Below are positions 40,362-50,023 of a DNA stretch of 64,000 nt, piece by piece. The translations under genes were made by a program, and so were the position numbers. The stretch spans positions 20,062-84,061 of the forward strand of contig NZ_QOHO01000052.1 in the NCBI RefSeq assembly GCF_003432035.1. Direction: 5' to 3'. The number at the start of each line of letters is the position of its first letter. Position 1 is the first letter of the stretch. The DNA is from Lacrimispora amygdalina (lineage in GTDB: Bacteria; Bacillota; Clostridia; Lachnospirales; Lachnospiraceae). The notes beneath the pieces were generated by a model, which searched no databases, was not told the DNA's origin, and saw nothing but the letters and a program-made list of their open reading frames with translations.

Positions 40362-41447
40362 ATGAAAATTGCAAAAATTGAGACGGCAGAAGTAAACATT
40401 CCTCTTGTAACTCCATTTAAAACAGCCCTCAGGACTGTGGAGACTGTAAATGATATCGTAGTCAGAATTACGGCAGATGACGGGCAGACCGGATACGGCG
40501 AAGCGCCGCCTACGGCTGTGATTACGGGAGAGACGAAAGGGTCAGTCCGCTGCGCCATTGAGGAATTTATTGCACCTGGATTAATTGGGATGGAGATTGA
40601 AAATCTGGATGGGATTATGAGAATACTCCATAAATCCATGGTTAAGAATACTTCAGCTAAAGCGTCTGTGGATATGGCAGTCTATGATTTGTTCGCGAAA
40701 TCCTGCGGGAAGCCCCTCTATAAGGTACTGGGAGGCTGTAAAGGGGAGATAGAGACGGATCTTACCATCAGCGTAAATGGGACAGAAGAGATGGTAAGAG
40801 ACAGTCTCCGCGCGATCCAACAGGGATTTCGAATACTTAAGATTAAGGTTGGCAAAGAGGGGCAAAAGGACGTGGAACGGATCAAAGCCATTCGCCAGGC
40901 TGTGGGACCCGATATTAAGCTTAGGATTGATGCAAACCAGGGGTGGACGGCGAAAGATGCAGTGAGGATTATACGAAAACTGGAAGACATGGGTATTGAT
41001 ATGGATCTGGTGGAACAGCCGGTAAATGCTCACGATTTTGAGGGGCTGAAGCTTGTTACCAGTCAGGTGCAGACTCCGATTCTGGCAGATGAGAGCGTGT
41101 TTTCAGCTATGGATGCCATACATATTATTAAAGAACGTGCAGCAGATTTGATCAATATAAAGCTGATGAAAACCGGGGGGATTTACGAAGCTTTAAAAGT
41201 CTGTGCCATAGCAGAATGTTATGAAGTGGAGTGTATGATCGGATGTATGCTGGAGAGCAAGATCGCGGTCAGCGCAGCCGCCCATCTGGCGGCGGCAAAG
41301 GGTATTATTACCAGAGCAGATTTAGATGGACCGTCTTTATGCAGAGAAGATCCGTATGCCGGAGGACCCTCATTTCTTGGACACAGGATTATAATGAATA
41401 CGGAGCCTGGGCTTGGAATTTTTAAGGTACCTGTGTTTGGGGAGTAA
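40362..41447 (+). CDS. Dipeptide epimerase (L-Ala-D/L-Glu epimerase-like)
   Basis: 361 residues, enolase superfamily of the muconate-lactonising/dipeptide epimerase type. The KxK base pair is in LKIKVGK near residue 160, the metal ligands in IDANQGW, VEQP and ADES, and the second catalytic lysine in INIKLMKTGG. The group includes YkfB/YcjG, which interconvert L-Ala-D-Glu and L-Ala-L-Glu so that murein dipeptides can be used. The neighbouring NlpC/P60 enzyme and peptide transporter support that substrate. Start at 40362 with AGGAAGG upstream. It follows the first beta-lactamase-fold gene by 36 bases. Confidence 0.85.
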   Translation: MKIAKIETAEVNIPLVTPFKTALRTVETVNDIVVRITADDGQTGYGEAPPTAVITGETKGSVRCAIEEFIAPGLIGMEIENLDGIMRILHKSMVKNTSAKASVDMAVYDLFAKSCGKPLYKVLGGCKGEIETDLTISVNGTEEMVRDSLRAIQQGFRILKIKVGKEGQKDVERIKAIRQAVGPDIKLRIDANQGWTAKDAVRIIRKLEDMGIDMDLVEQPVNAHDFEGLKLVTSQVQTPILADESVFSAMDAIHIIKERAADLINIKLMKTGGIYEALKVCAIAECYEVECMIGCMLESKIAVSAAAHLAAAKGIITRADLDGPSLCREDPYAGGPSFLGHRIIMNTEPGLGIFKVPVFGE

Positions 41448-41514
41448 TAGGAACAGACCAATGAGGACACTAATCCCTGACGGGTTTAGAAATAAGAAAA
41501 AATGGAGGAAAATT

Positions 41515-43449
41515 ATGAAGAAAAAAAGATTGGCAGCTGGTATTCTCTGTGCAGCTCTTGCGGCAGCAACTGTGCTCAGCGGGTGCAGTACAAAAAAAAC
41601 TTCTGAGAGCAATGCGGGAACTGCTGAGGGTGGAGCAAAGACGGAAGGAAGCAACGAGCCGGCAGTTTATAAAAAGCTTTATGGTGCAGAGGCAGCAACC
41701 CTTAATTATCTCACTTCATCCTCAGAAGTTGATTACAAAATCGGCGCAAATGTGATTGATACTCTGGTGGAATACGACAACAAGGGGCAGATTAAACCGG
41801 GCCTGGCAACAGAGTGGACTTATGATGATGCAACTCTTACCTGGACGTTTAAACTCAGAGATGCAAAATGGGTTGACAATACAGGCAAAGAGGTAGGAGC
41901 TGTGACAGCTCAGGATTTTGTGGATGCAATGAAGTATGAACTGACTCCGGAATATGAAAGTTCTAATGTACAGAATTTATTCGGTATCATTGCCAATGCC
42001 GAAAATTACTACAATGGACTGGTTTATAACGGCGGGGCAGATAAAGATGGCAAGGTATGGCAGCCGGTTGAGTTTTCAGAGGTTGGTGTTAAGGCGGTGG
42101 ATGAACACACCCTTACCTATACTCTTGAAAAAGAGGTTCCTTATTTCCTTTCTTCCCTGGCTTACGTGGTTTATATGCCGGCGTATGGCCCTCAGCTGGA
42201 GGAGCTTGGAAAAGACTTTGCAACAGCAGCAGATAAGATGTATTATAACGGTGCTTACTATCTGGAAGAGTTTTCTCCTCAGGAAAAGCATATTATGAAG
42301 AAAAATCTTTTAAATTATGATGCAGCTCTGGTTTATATTGATGAAATCCAGGAAATTTACAATGCGGAATACAATACAATCGGACCTGAGATGGTAAAGC
42401 GGGGCGAGGTGGATTACGCGGAGCTCTCTTCTGATATTCTGGATGACTGGCTGAGCAGTGAAGATACAAAGAATTTAATCAGCAGGGAGAGACCGAAAAC
42501 CAGCTACTCCTATTTTTACTGCTTTAACTTTAATCCCCAGTTTGATGCCCAGTATGAGCCGGAGAACTGGAAAAAGGCAGTAAATAATGAAAACTTTCGT
42601 AAGGCTTTATCCTCAGCACTTAATAAGTCCAAGGAAGTGTCTGTTTTAGAATCAGCCACTCCGGATGATTTTGTTATTAACTCCATTACTCCTCCAAACT
42701 TTACCTTTAATGCCGAAGGTAAGGATTACACAAAGGTAGGGGATATGGCGAACTTAACCCAGACATTTGATGAGACAAAGGCAAAAGAATACAGGGATCT
42801 GGCAAAGAAGGAGCTGCAAGCATCTGGAGTGACTTTCCCCGTGAAGGTGCTGATGCCTTACAATCCGTCTGAAGTGAACTGGGATAAAGAATGCCAGGTA
42901 GTGGAACAGCAGATGGAAAGCCTTCTTGGCAGCGATTTTATTGATATCGTTGTGGAAGCAGGTCCTGCAGACGGATTTTTAACGGAAGTCCGCAGAAATG
43001 GCAAATTTGCATTTATGAAATGCAACTGGGGTGCAGATTATGCAGATCCTGAGACCTGGACAGATCCGTTTTATCAGAAAAAGGGAGAAAGCGGATATGA
43101 ACTGGGCTATAAGTATGGAAATATTGCTAAGGCAATCGAAGAAGGAACTCCTTCTGCGGATGCGGCACTGGAATACTTTACTCTGGTCGATCAGGCAAAA
43201 GACTTGAAAGTGGATATTAATGCAAGGTATGAGGCATTTGCCAAGGCAGAGGCAAGTCTGGTTGGTCATGCATTTGTGATTCCTTACAGTATTTCCGTCA
43301 GCAAGTATATTGCGAACAAGCTGGATGTATTTGAAGGTCAGTATGCACCTTTTGGAGTATCCAATCTCCGGTATAAGGGTCAGCATTTAAATGATCATTT
43401 CATTTCCATGGATGAGTATAAGGCTAACCAGGATGCAAATGAGAAATAA
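41515..43449 (+). CDS. oppA: Oligopeptide-binding lipoprotein (SBP family 5)
   Basis: 644 residues. A lipoprotein signal peptide with lipobox LSGC (MKKKRLAAG...VLSGCSTKK) is followed by a Gly/Ser/Glu linker and an SBP_bac_5 domain (YGAEAATLNYLTSSSEVDYKIG, LATEWTYDDATLTWTFKLRD). It delivers peptides to the ABC permease coded downstream; by context the ligand is probably a murein tri- or tetrapeptide. ATG at 41515 is chosen because TGGAGG precedes it and the signal peptide starts there. A GC-rich hairpin after the stop probably raises its expression relative to the permease. The opp name is by similarity; dpp or app are equally possible. Confidence 0.9.
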   Translation: MKKKRLAAGILCAALAAATVLSGCSTKKTSESNAGTAEGGAKTEGSNEPAVYKKLYGAEAATLNYLTSSSEVDYKIGANVIDTLVEYDNKGQIKPGLATEWTYDDATLTWTFKLRDAKWVDNTGKEVGAVTAQDFVDAMKYELTPEYESSNVQNLFGIIANAENYYNGLVYNGGADKDGKVWQPVEFSEVGVKAVDEHTLTYTLEKEVPYFLSSLAYVVYMPAYGPQLEELGKDFATAADKMYYNGAYYLEEFSPQEKHIMKKNLLNYDAALVYIDEIQEIYNAEYNTIGPEMVKRGEVDYAELSSDILDDWLSSEDTKNLISRERPKTSYSYFYCFNFNPQFDAQYEPENWKKAVNNENFRKALSSALNKSKEVSVLESATPDDFVINSITPPNFTFNAEGKDYTKVGDMANLTQTFDETKAKEYRDLAKKELQASGVTFPVKVLMPYNPSEVNWDKECQVVEQQMESLLGSDFIDIVVEAGPADGFLTEVRRNGKFAFMKCNWGADYADPETWTDPFYQKKGESGYELGYKYGNIAKAIEEGTPSADAALEYFTLVDQAKDLKVDINARYEAFAKAEASLVGHAFVIPYSISVSKYIANKLDVFEGQYAPFGVSNLRYKGQHLNDHFISMDEYKANQDANEK

Positions 43450-43463
43450 ACGGTAAGGGAAAA

Positions 43464-43496
43464 CGCCGGATCACAGGCTGTGCTTTTGGTCCGGCG
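43464..43496 (+). terminator. Hairpin between binding-protein and permease genes
   Basis: CGCCGGA (43464-43470) pairs with TCCGGCG (43490-43496), loop of 19 bases, no T-run. Such a stem after a binding-protein gene typically stabilises the upstream message or causes partial termination. Confidence 0.5.
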
Positions 43497-43585
43497 GAAA
43501 AATACCGTCTGAAGGGGAGGTGGGCCTGTATTACGTCATCTTCAGAGAGTATTTTTACAAACAAAACAAAGGAGTCTGAAAACTG

Positions 43586-44527
43586 ATGTTACTATACTTA
43601 AGCAAAAGAATCGCACGTTCATTTCTTACACTAATCATCATTCTGACCGCTGTATTCTGTCTTCTCCGTCTCATGCCGATTGAAGGTTATTTCCAGAACT
43701 TTGATAAAATGACGCCTCAGCAGATCGAAGTGGGATTAAAGGAGATGGGATTATCGGATCCCCTGCCGCTTCAGATTGCTCATTTTTTTCAGAGCCTGCT
43801 TCATGGAGATCTTGGAATTTCAAGGATTTACCGCTCCAATGTCCCTGTATCGGATATTCTGGCTGATAAGGTTCCTGTGTCCATTAAGCTGGGAATCTGG
43901 TCTATGATTGTGTCTCTTCTCGTGGGACTCCCCATGGGGGCTTTGATGGCAAGGTATCAGTACCGTTGGTTTGACCGGATCGGGACATTTTTTATTGTTT
44001 GTATCCAGGCTGTGCCGGCTGCAGTCTATTTTCTTTATATCCAGCTTTATGGGACTCAAATTTTTCATGTAGGGCTGCTGTTTGAGATTGATGATCCCAA
44101 ATACTGGGTGCTGCCGGTTATTTCCATGTCTCTTGGAAATATTGCATTTTATGGGATGTGGCTGAGACGGTATATGATTGATGAAAGCAATAAGGATTAC
44201 GTGAGGTTAGCCAAGGCAAAGGGACTGTCGGAAGGTAAGGTTATGTTTAAGCATATTTTCCGCAATGCGTTTGTGCCTCTGGCTCAGTATATCCCCACTG
44301 CATTTTTAAATACGGTGATCGGGTCAATCTATATAGAATCTCTGTACAGCATTCCCGGAATGGGAGGTCTTCTGGTGACAGTAATTAAAAAGCATGACAA
44401 TGCCATGGTACAGGGAATTGTTCTTTTGTATGCCTGTGTTGGCGTACTGGGACTGCTTCTTGGGGATCTTATGATGGTTATGCTGGATCCAAGAATCAGC
44501 CTTGGAAAGAAAGCAGGTGACAGATGA
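43586..44527 (+). CDS. oppB: Oligopeptide ABC permease, OppB type
   Basis: 313 residues with about six membrane segments, beginning LLYLSKRIARSFLTLIIILTAVF. The binding-protein-dependent transport signature is seen as LRRYMIDESNKDYVRLAKAKGLSEGKVMFKHIFRNAF, with the EAA-loop that contacts the ATPases. It forms the membrane channel with OppC. Start at 43586 with AAAGGAG upstream. Its stop overlaps the oppC start as ATGA. Confidence 0.92.
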   Translation: MLLYLSKRIARSFLTLIIILTAVFCLLRLMPIEGYFQNFDKMTPQQIEVGLKEMGLSDPLPLQIAHFFQSLLHGDLGISRIYRSNVPVSDILADKVPVSIKLGIWSMIVSLLVGLPMGALMARYQYRWFDRIGTFFIVCIQAVPAAVYFLYIQLYGTQIFHVGLLFEIDDPKYWVLPVISMSLGNIAFYGMWLRRYMIDESNKDYVRLAKAKGLSEGKVMFKHIFRNAFVPLAQYIPTAFLNTVIGSIYIESLYSIPGMGGLLVTVIKKHDNAMVQGIVLLYACVGVLGLLLGDLMMVMLDPRISLGKKAGDR

Positions 44528-45510
44528 TGAAGCAATTTTCTTACCGCCATACAAAGGAAGCGGAGTTTATCGAAAATATGGAAGAAGCGGAGCTGTTTAC
44601 GTTTGGCGGATACAATGAGGCTGAGACGGAGAAAACGGGGTTCAGCAATTATTCTTACTGGAAAAGTACTCTTCATGCCTTTTTTAAAAACCGCATGGCA
44701 TTTGCTCTGTTAGTACTGTTGATGCTGCTATTGGTATTTACGTTTGTACAGCCTTATCTTCCGGGACAGTATGATCCGAACCTGATCATCAATGATGCAG
44801 GTGGAATGCAGTTTCGTAATATTCCGCCTGGAAAACAGTTTATTCTCGGGACCAATTCCATCGGTCAGGACTTATGGGCGCGGATCTGGTCCGGGACAAG
44901 GACTTCTCTGTTTATTGGTTTATCAGTGGCACTGGCGGAGGCTGTGATCGGCATTACGGTAGGGGTGGTCTGGGGATATGTCAGGAAAGCGGACTTTATT
45001 CTGACTGAAATTTATAATATCATTGATAACATACCAAATACCATTATATTGATTTTGATCTCTTACATATTAAAGCCCAGCGTGAAGACGCTTATATTTG
45101 CCATGTGTCTTACGGGGTGGATTCAGATGGCAAGATTTATCCGCAACCAGATACTGATTATCAGAGACAGGGATTATAATGTGGCCAGCCGATGCCTTGG
45201 AACACCGACGGTCAGAATTATTGTGAAAAATCTTCTGCCTTATCTGGTTTCTGTCATTATGCTTCGTATGGCACTTACCATTCCGGCAGCCATTGGCAAT
45301 GAGGTGTTCATTACTTATATCGGTCTGGGGCTTCCGGTTAATATTCCAAGTCTTGGAAATTTAATCAATGAAGGAAGAGCACTGATTACCAGTCCGGCTA
45401 TGCGCTATCAGCTGGTTTATCCTACCATTATCCTTTCATTTGTAACTATTTCATTCTACATTATCGGCAATGCGTTTTCTGATGCCGCCGATCCTAAGAA
45501 TCACATATAA
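44524..45510 (+). CDS. oppC: Oligopeptide ABC permease, OppC type
   Basis: 328 residues. An N-terminal cytoplasmic extension (~50 residues) precedes the first membrane helix (FALLVLLMLLLVFTFV); then LGTNSIGQDLWARIWSGTRTSLFIG and the EAA loop RDRDYNVASRCLGTPTVRIIVKNLLPY, typical of OppC/DppC. Translationally coupled to oppB by a 4-base overlap. A second ATG directly follows the first. Membrane partner of OppB; specific ligand unknown. Confidence 0.92.
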   Translation: MMKQFSYRHTKEAEFIENMEEAELFTFGGYNEAETEKTGFSNYSYWKSTLHAFFKNRMAFALLVLLMLLLVFTFVQPYLPGQYDPNLIINDAGGMQFRNIPPGKQFILGTNSIGQDLWARIWSGTRTSLFIGLSVALAEAVIGITVGVVWGYVRKADFILTEIYNIIDNIPNTIILILISYILKPSVKTLIFAMCLTGWIQMARFIRNQILIIRDRDYNVASRCLGTPTVRIIVKNLLPYLVSVIMLRMALTIPAAIGNEVFITYIGLGLPVNIPSLGNLINEGRALITSPAMRYQLVYPTIILSFVTISFYIIGNAFSDAADPKNHI

Positions 45511-45521
45511 GGAGGCTGCCA

Positions 45522-46574
45522 ATGGAACGTGAGACGATATTAGAGGTAAGTGATTTAGATATTACCTTTGAACTGAGAGGAAAACGGCTTCATGCCATCC
45601 GGGGAATCTCCCTGGAGCTTTATAAAGGGGAGATTCTGGCGATTGTAGGGGAATCGGGAAGCGGAAAATCGGTTTTTACAAAATCATTTATGGGACTTCT
45701 GGATAAAAACGGCAGTGTCAGCGGTGGAAAAGCCGTTTACTACGGCTCTGATGATAAAACGGCAGTTGAATTAACGGGCATTAAGAAAGAAAAAGACTGG
45801 TTAAAGCTGCGGGGGCATGAAATTGCCATGATTATGCAGGATCCCATGACCAGCTTAAATCCGCTAAAAACCATTGGAGCACAGATTATGGAGGCGGTTC
45901 TCCTTCATCAGAAAGGAAGCAGGGCTGAGGCTAAAAAACGGACACTTCAATATCTGACCGATGTGGGGATTCAGGATCCGGAGAAGCGGTTTTATCAGTA
46001 TCCCCATGAATTTTCGGGCGGAATGCGCCAGCGTGTGGTAATCGCCATTGCCATTGCCTGCAATCCTCAGATTCTCATATGTGATGAGCCCACAACGGCT
46101 CTTGATGTGACCATACAGGCTCAGATTCTGGAGCTGATTAAGGTACTGCGGCTGAAATACAAGCTTTCAGTTATACTGATTACCCATGATCTGGGTGTGG
46201 TGGCCAATACGGCAGACAGAGTTGCTGTGATGTATGCAGGAGATATTGTAGAGATTGGAACCAGCGAAGATATCTTTTATGATGCAAGACACCCTTATAC
46301 CTGGGCGCTTCTTTCTTCTTTGCCCCAGGTTGGGATAAAGGGAGAAGATTTATTCTCCATAGCCGGGACGCCGCCTAATCTTTATGCAGAAATCAAAGGA
46401 GATGCATTTGCTCCGAGAAATCCTCAGGCGCTTAAAATTGATTTTGTAAAGAGTCCTCCTTATTTCAGCATTTCCCCTACCCATAAGGCGAAAACCTGGC
46501 TGCTTGATGAAAGGGCACCGAAGACGGATCCGCCACAGGTACTAAAAATAATCAGAGAGGGAGGTCTGTTCTGA
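45522..46574 (+). CDS. oppD: Oligopeptide ABC ATPase, OppD type
   Basis: 350 residues. Walker [10 protein letters not shown]-loop [15 protein letters not shown] signature FSGGMRQRV, Walker [12 protein letters not shown] and switch His in ITHDLGVV. The C-terminal oligopeptide/dipeptide extension is present ([13 protein letters not shown] [12 protein letters not shown]). AAGGAGG precedes the ATG, 11 bases after oppC. The stop shares a base with the oppF start (TGATG). Confidence 0.93.
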   Translation: MERETILEVSDLDITFELRGKRLHAIRGISLELYKGEILAIVGESGSGKSVFTKSFMGLLDKNGSVSGGKAVYYGSDDKTAVELTGIKKEKDWLKLRGHEIAMIMQDPMTSLNPLKTIGAQIMEAVLLHQKGSRAEAKKRTLQYLTDVGIQDPEKRFYQYPHEFSGGMRQRVVIAIAIACNPQILICDEPTTALDVTIQAQILELIKVLRLKYKLSVILITHDLGVVANTADRVAVMYAGDIVEIGTSEDIFYDARHPYTWALLSSLPQVGIKGEDLFSIAGTPPNLYAEIKGDAFAPRNPQALKIDFVKSPPYFSISPTHKAKTWLLDERAPKTDPPQVLKIIREGGLF

Positions 46575-47506
46575 TGGAGCGGGAAGTATTATTGGAAGTA
46601 AAGGATTTAGAAGTGACCTTCGGCGAACGGAAAAAGAAATATCGGGCGGTTAAAGGAGTTAATTTTAAGATTTATAAAGGGGAGACCTTTGGACTGGTGG
46701 GGGAATCCGGCTCTGGAAAGACCACCATTGGCAGAGCTGTCATGAGAATTATTAAGACCTCAGGAGGAGAAATTCTCTATAAGGGTCAAAAGATAAACGG
46801 AGATATATCCGGAGAACTGGACCGGAAGGTAATTCAGGAAATTCAGATGATTTTTCAGGATCCACAGGCATCACTGAATGAAAGAGCCAAGGTGGATTAT
46901 ATTGTCAGTGAAGGGTTAATGAATATTGAAAAAGGGATTTCTGAAAAGGAGAGAAAGGAACGGGTAAACCAGGCGCTTCTTGATGTGGGACTTCTCCCGG
47001 AGTTTGCCAGCCGCTTCCCCCATGAATTTTCAGGAGGCCAGAGGCAGCGGATCGGAATCGCCAGATCTCTGATTATGAAACCTGAGTTTATTATTGCAGA
47101 TGAACCAATCTCTGCGCTTGATGTGTCGGTACGGGCACAGGTTCTTAATCTTCTTACCAGAATGCAGAAGGAACGTCAGATCACCTATTTGTTCATTGCT
47201 CATGATTTATCGGTCATGCGGTTTATTACAGACCGGATTGCAGTGATCCGCAAAGGTGAGATCGTGGAGATGGCTGAGACGGAAGAACTGATCACCCATG
47301 CCATTCACCCTTACACCAGAGCACTGCTCTCTGCAATTCCCATGCCGGATCCAAAGCATGAGAGGGATAAGAAACTGATGGTTTATGATCCGTCTATTCA
47401 TGATTATACCACAGACCAGCCTTTCTGGCAGGAAATCAGAAAGGAACATTTTGTGCTGGCGAATAAAAAAGAGGCAGAAGAATATAAGAAATTATATGAG
47501 TGTTGA
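46574..47506 (+). CDS. oppF: Oligopeptide ABC ATPase, OppF type
   Basis: 310 residues. Walker [11 protein letters not shown]-loop [14 protein letters not shown], signature [13 protein letters not shown], Walker [12 protein letters not shown], switch IAHDLSVM, and an [13 protein letters not shown]-terminal region. Forms the heterodimeric ATPase with OppD. It ends with an unusual hydrophilic tail of ~40 residues ([14 protein letters not shown]). A terminator-type hairpin follows 15 bases after the stop. Confidence 0.93.
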   Translation: MEREVLLEVKDLEVTFGERKKKYRAVKGVNFKIYKGETFGLVGESGSGKTTIGRAVMRIIKTSGGEILYKGQKINGDISGELDRKVIQEIQMIFQDPQASLNERAKVDYIVSEGLMNIEKGISEKERKERVNQALLDVGLLPEFASRFPHEFSGGQRQRIGIARSLIMKPEFIIADEPISALDVSVRAQVLNLLTRMQKERQITYLFIAHDLSVMRFITDRIAVIRKGEIVEMAETEELITHAIHPYTRALLSAIPMPDPKHERDKKLMVYDPSIHDYTTDQPFWQEIRKEHFVLANKKEAEEYKKLYEC

Positions 47507-47521
47507 CGAAACGGATGAAAG

Positions 47522-47545
47522 GCAGCGGAAATATCCGCTGCTTTT
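47522..47545 (+). terminator. Terminator after oppF
   Basis: GCAGCGGA (47522-47529) and TCCGCTGC (47534-47541) form a perfect 8-bp stem with a four-base loop and a following TTTT. Read-through to the NlpC/P60 gene 45 bases on is still possible. Confidence 0.75.
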
Positions 47546-47585
47546 GACTTGCATGTCCGGTTCTTTGCAATGAAAGGAGGCAGCG

Positions 47586-48476
47586 ATGGAACAGTTTGCA
47601 GTGATTATAAAACCGGTAATTACCATATGGGACCGGCCCGAGGAAACAAAAGAAAACAGGGAAAAGAAAATAGTTTCTTCTATTGCAGATGAAGGGATAT
47701 ATGGAATGGGACTCCGGATCAGAGGGGAGGAAGAACAGGGGTTTTACCCGGTTGTGACAGCCTATCATTATCCGGGGTATGTAAGAAAAGAGGATGTGGA
47801 ACTGACCGGTCTTTCTGCATTGGTTAACTGGGAAGAGGGAGGCCTTATGGTTATAGATGGGGAATTTGTGGACCTCATGTCGCTGCCTAAGGTACAGGGT
47901 GTGAGAATCATGAGTGCTCCCAGGGGAGCGCTTATAAAGGTCCTGGAGTTTGAATCCATGGAACCTGGCTGGGCACTGGTGGAGTTATTTGACGGACAGA
48001 GAGGATTTGTGAGAAATCAGTATCTGCGCCCGAAAGAATATTCCCAGAGTGGACTGTGGACGGGAAAGCTTCCTCAGAAAGAAATTGTGGATGAAAAGGA
48101 ATTCCGCCAGGCAGTTGTGGAGAATGCAATGCAGTATTTAGGGACGCAGTACCGGTGGGGAGGAAGAACGCCACTGGGGATTGACTGCTCCGGGCTGACT
48201 TCGGAGAGTTATCTGCTGAGCGGGATCATTATCTTTCGGGATGCGAAGATCCAGCCGGGATTTCCGGTCCTGGAAATTCCAAAGGAAGAAATGCTGCCCG
48301 GAGACTTAATGTATTTTCCCGGACATATCGCAATGTATATGGGAAATGGCAGGTATATCCATTCTACGGGTAAGATTGGCAGCAGCGGAGTGGTTATTAA
48401 CAGTTTAAATACGGAGGCAGCAGATTACCGGGAGGATCTGGCGAAGAGCTGGTATGCTTCGGGCAGTATATTCTAA
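47586..48476 (+). CDS. NlpC/P60 murein-peptide endopeptidase (YkfC-like)
   Basis: 296 residues, no signal peptide, so cytoplasmic. N-terminal SH3b-like domains (~1-165) precede an NlpC/P60 domain with catalytic Cys in GIDCSGL, His in FPGHIAMYMG and the third polar residue in RYIHSTG. YkfC-type enzymes cut gamma-D-Glu-diamino acid bonds of imported murein peptides with a free N-terminal L-Ala, giving the L-Ala-D-Glu that the epimerase uses. The ATG follows AAAGGAGG. The neighbours (Opp transporter, epimerase) make this role quite convincing. Confidence 0.88.
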   Translation: MEQFAVIIKPVITIWDRPEETKENREKKIVSSIADEGIYGMGLRIRGEEEQGFYPVVTAYHYPGYVRKEDVELTGLSALVNWEEGGLMVIDGEFVDLMSLPKVQGVRIMSAPRGALIKVLEFESMEPGWALVELFDGQRGFVRNQYLRPKEYSQSGLWTGKLPQKEIVDEKEFRQAVVENAMQYLGTQYRWGGRTPLGIDCSGLTSESYLLSGIIIFRDAKIQPGFPVLEIPKEEMLPGDLMYFPGHIAMYMGNGRYIHSTGKIGSSGVVINSLNTEAADYREDLAKSWYASGSIF

Positions 48477-48497
48477 GAGAATGAAATGGAGGATGAC

Positions 48498-49343
48498 ATG
48501 GATTCCAGATTTACATTAGAAAAAAGAATACAGGCTGAAATTATGAGCTATGACGGGAAGATGGGAATTTATTTAAATGATTTTCATGGGAATGAATTTG
48601 CTCTGGGGCAGGAAGAGAAATATGAGACTGCCAGTACCATAAAAACCTTTATTCTGGCCAGTCTGTTTGATGAAGTGGAAAAAGGAAACAAAAGCCTGGA
48701 GGACTTTGTAGAATATAAGAAAGAGCATGTGGTGGATGGGAGCGGTGTTCTGGTATCTCTTGAACCAGGGGCTGTTCTGCGGATTAAGGATGCGGCTGTT
48801 TTTATGATTATAGTCAGTGATAACATTGCCACTAATATGATTATTGATTATCTTGGGCTGGATACCATTAACCGCTGCATAGAGAAGCTGGGGTGCAAAG
48901 ATACAGTTCTTTACAATCCCATTCACTTTGACCAGTACCGGAGACTGGGAACCAGTACGCCAAAAGATTACGGCAGTGTTTTTACAAGGCTGGTAAAGGG
49001 AGAACTGGTCAGTCCCCAGGCCGATGCAGCGATGATTGAAATATTAAAAAAGCAGCATTACAACAGCATGATCACAAAGGATTTTCCTCCGGTCTATATG
49101 GACAGTGACAATACGGATGAAATACTGATTACAGTCGCTTCAAAAAGCGGGAGCATGGACGCCTGCCGCAATGACGGAGGCATCGTATTTACTCCATATG
49201 GACCCTATGTGATTGTTATGTTCCATAAGGAATTCTCTGATGCCATGTATTATCCGGCTCATCCGGCTACTGTGTTCGGAGCCAGGGTAAGCCGGCTGGT
49301 ACTGGATCAGTTCCTGGCACTTGAGGGAAGATTCTGCCTGTAA
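48498..49343 (+). CDS. Class A beta-lactamase-fold serine hydrolase 2
   Basis: 281 residues, no signal peptide. SxxK as STIK, SDN as VSDNIATN and KSG as ASKSGSMD, the same triad layout as the paralogue at 39,537. ATG at 48498 is chosen because GGAGG is five bases upstream; an ATG at 48486 would overlap that site. As with the first copy, cytoplasmic location plus context points to murein-peptide or amino-acid amide hydrolysis rather than antibiotic resistance. Its stop lies inside a bidirectional terminator shared with the convergent HAD gene. Confidence 0.8.
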   Translation: MDSRFTLEKRIQAEIMSYDGKMGIYLNDFHGNEFALGQEEKYETASTIKTFILASLFDEVEKGNKSLEDFVEYKKEHVVDGSGVLVSLEPGAVLRIKDAAVFMIIVSDNIATNMIIDYLGLDTINRCIEKLGCKDTVLYNPIHFDQYRRLGTSTPKDYGSVFTRLVKGELVSPQADAAMIEILKKQHYNSMITKDFPPVYMDSDNTDEILITVASKSGSMDACRNDGGIVFTPYGPYVIVMFHKEFSDAMYYPAHPATVFGARVSRLVLDQFLALEGRFCL

Positions 49344-49355
49344 AAAGCTACAGGC
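49336..49355. terminator. Bidirectional terminator between convergent genes
   Basis: GCCTGTA (49336-49342) pairs with TACAGGC (49349-49355) around AAAAGC. The stop codons of the hydrolase (forward) and HAD gene (reverse) both lie within or beside the stem. Confidence 0.55.
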
Positions 49356-50019
49356 TTAAAAGCTGCGTCAGATCATGGATGGTGTGAGTTGCAGCGGATT
49401 CCACAGAGGAATCTGTCCGGATGAAGAGACAGGAATCGATACCGGCGTTCACGGCGCCCTGGATATCGGAACTCAAACTGTCTCCTACCATGATGGTTTC
49501 TTCCTGACGAAAATCAGGAATATGGTCAAAACAGTGTCTGAAAAAATGGTAAGATGGTTTCTCATTTCCCACCTTTTCGGAGATAAACATGCCGTCAAAC
49601 AGGTCGTAGATTCCAGCCTGCTTCAGTCGCGTGATCTGGGTGGAGTAGACTCCGTTGGAAGCGGTGTAAAGCTTTTTCCCCATGCTTTTTAGTTGCAGCA
49701 GTGTATCTTCTGCATGGGGGATCAGCTCCGGACTGTTGCCAAGAAAGCTTCGGTAGCGGGATTCTGCCTCTATTCCGTCGACCTCTTTTTTCAGGGTTTG
49801 AAAGTATAAGGAGAATCGGGTGTGAAATACTTCTTCTCTGCTGATTTTCTCCTGTTCCAGAAGATTCCAGAGGTTATTATTTATCTTTTTATATTCATCC
49901 AGCATGCTGCGTTCAAAAGGCAGGCAATAGGATTCTATTACATTCTGAAAGCTCCGCTCTTCTGCAGCATCAAAATCCAGAATGGTGTTATCAATATCGA
50001 TTAAGTATGTTTGGTACAT
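49348..50019 (-). CDS. HAD-superfamily phosphatase, YjjG-like
   Basis: 223 residues. HAD motifs: IDIDNTILDFD (motif I nucleophile Asp), TASNGVYSTQ (motif II), GNEKPSYHFF (Lys) and MVGDSLSSDIQGA (motif IV). The size, cap and wording match the YjjG/noncanonical pyrimidine 5'-nucleotidase group, which cleans up altered nucleotides. Start at 50019 has GGAGG nine bases upstream, which lies inside the end of the YczE-like gene, so both are co-transcribed. Confidence 0.85.
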   Translation of the reverse strand: MYQTYLIDIDNTILDFDAAEERSFQNVIESYCLPFERSMLDEYKKINNNLWNLLEQEKISREEVFHTRFSLYFQTLKKEVDGIEAESRYRSFLGNSPELIPHAEDTLLQLKSMGKKLYTASNGVYSTQITRLKQAGIYDLFDGMFISEKVGNEKPSYHFFRHCFDHIPDFRQEETIMVGDSLSSDIQGAVNAGIDSCLFIRTDSSVESAATHTIHDLTQLLSL

Positions 50020-50023
50020 ATAT

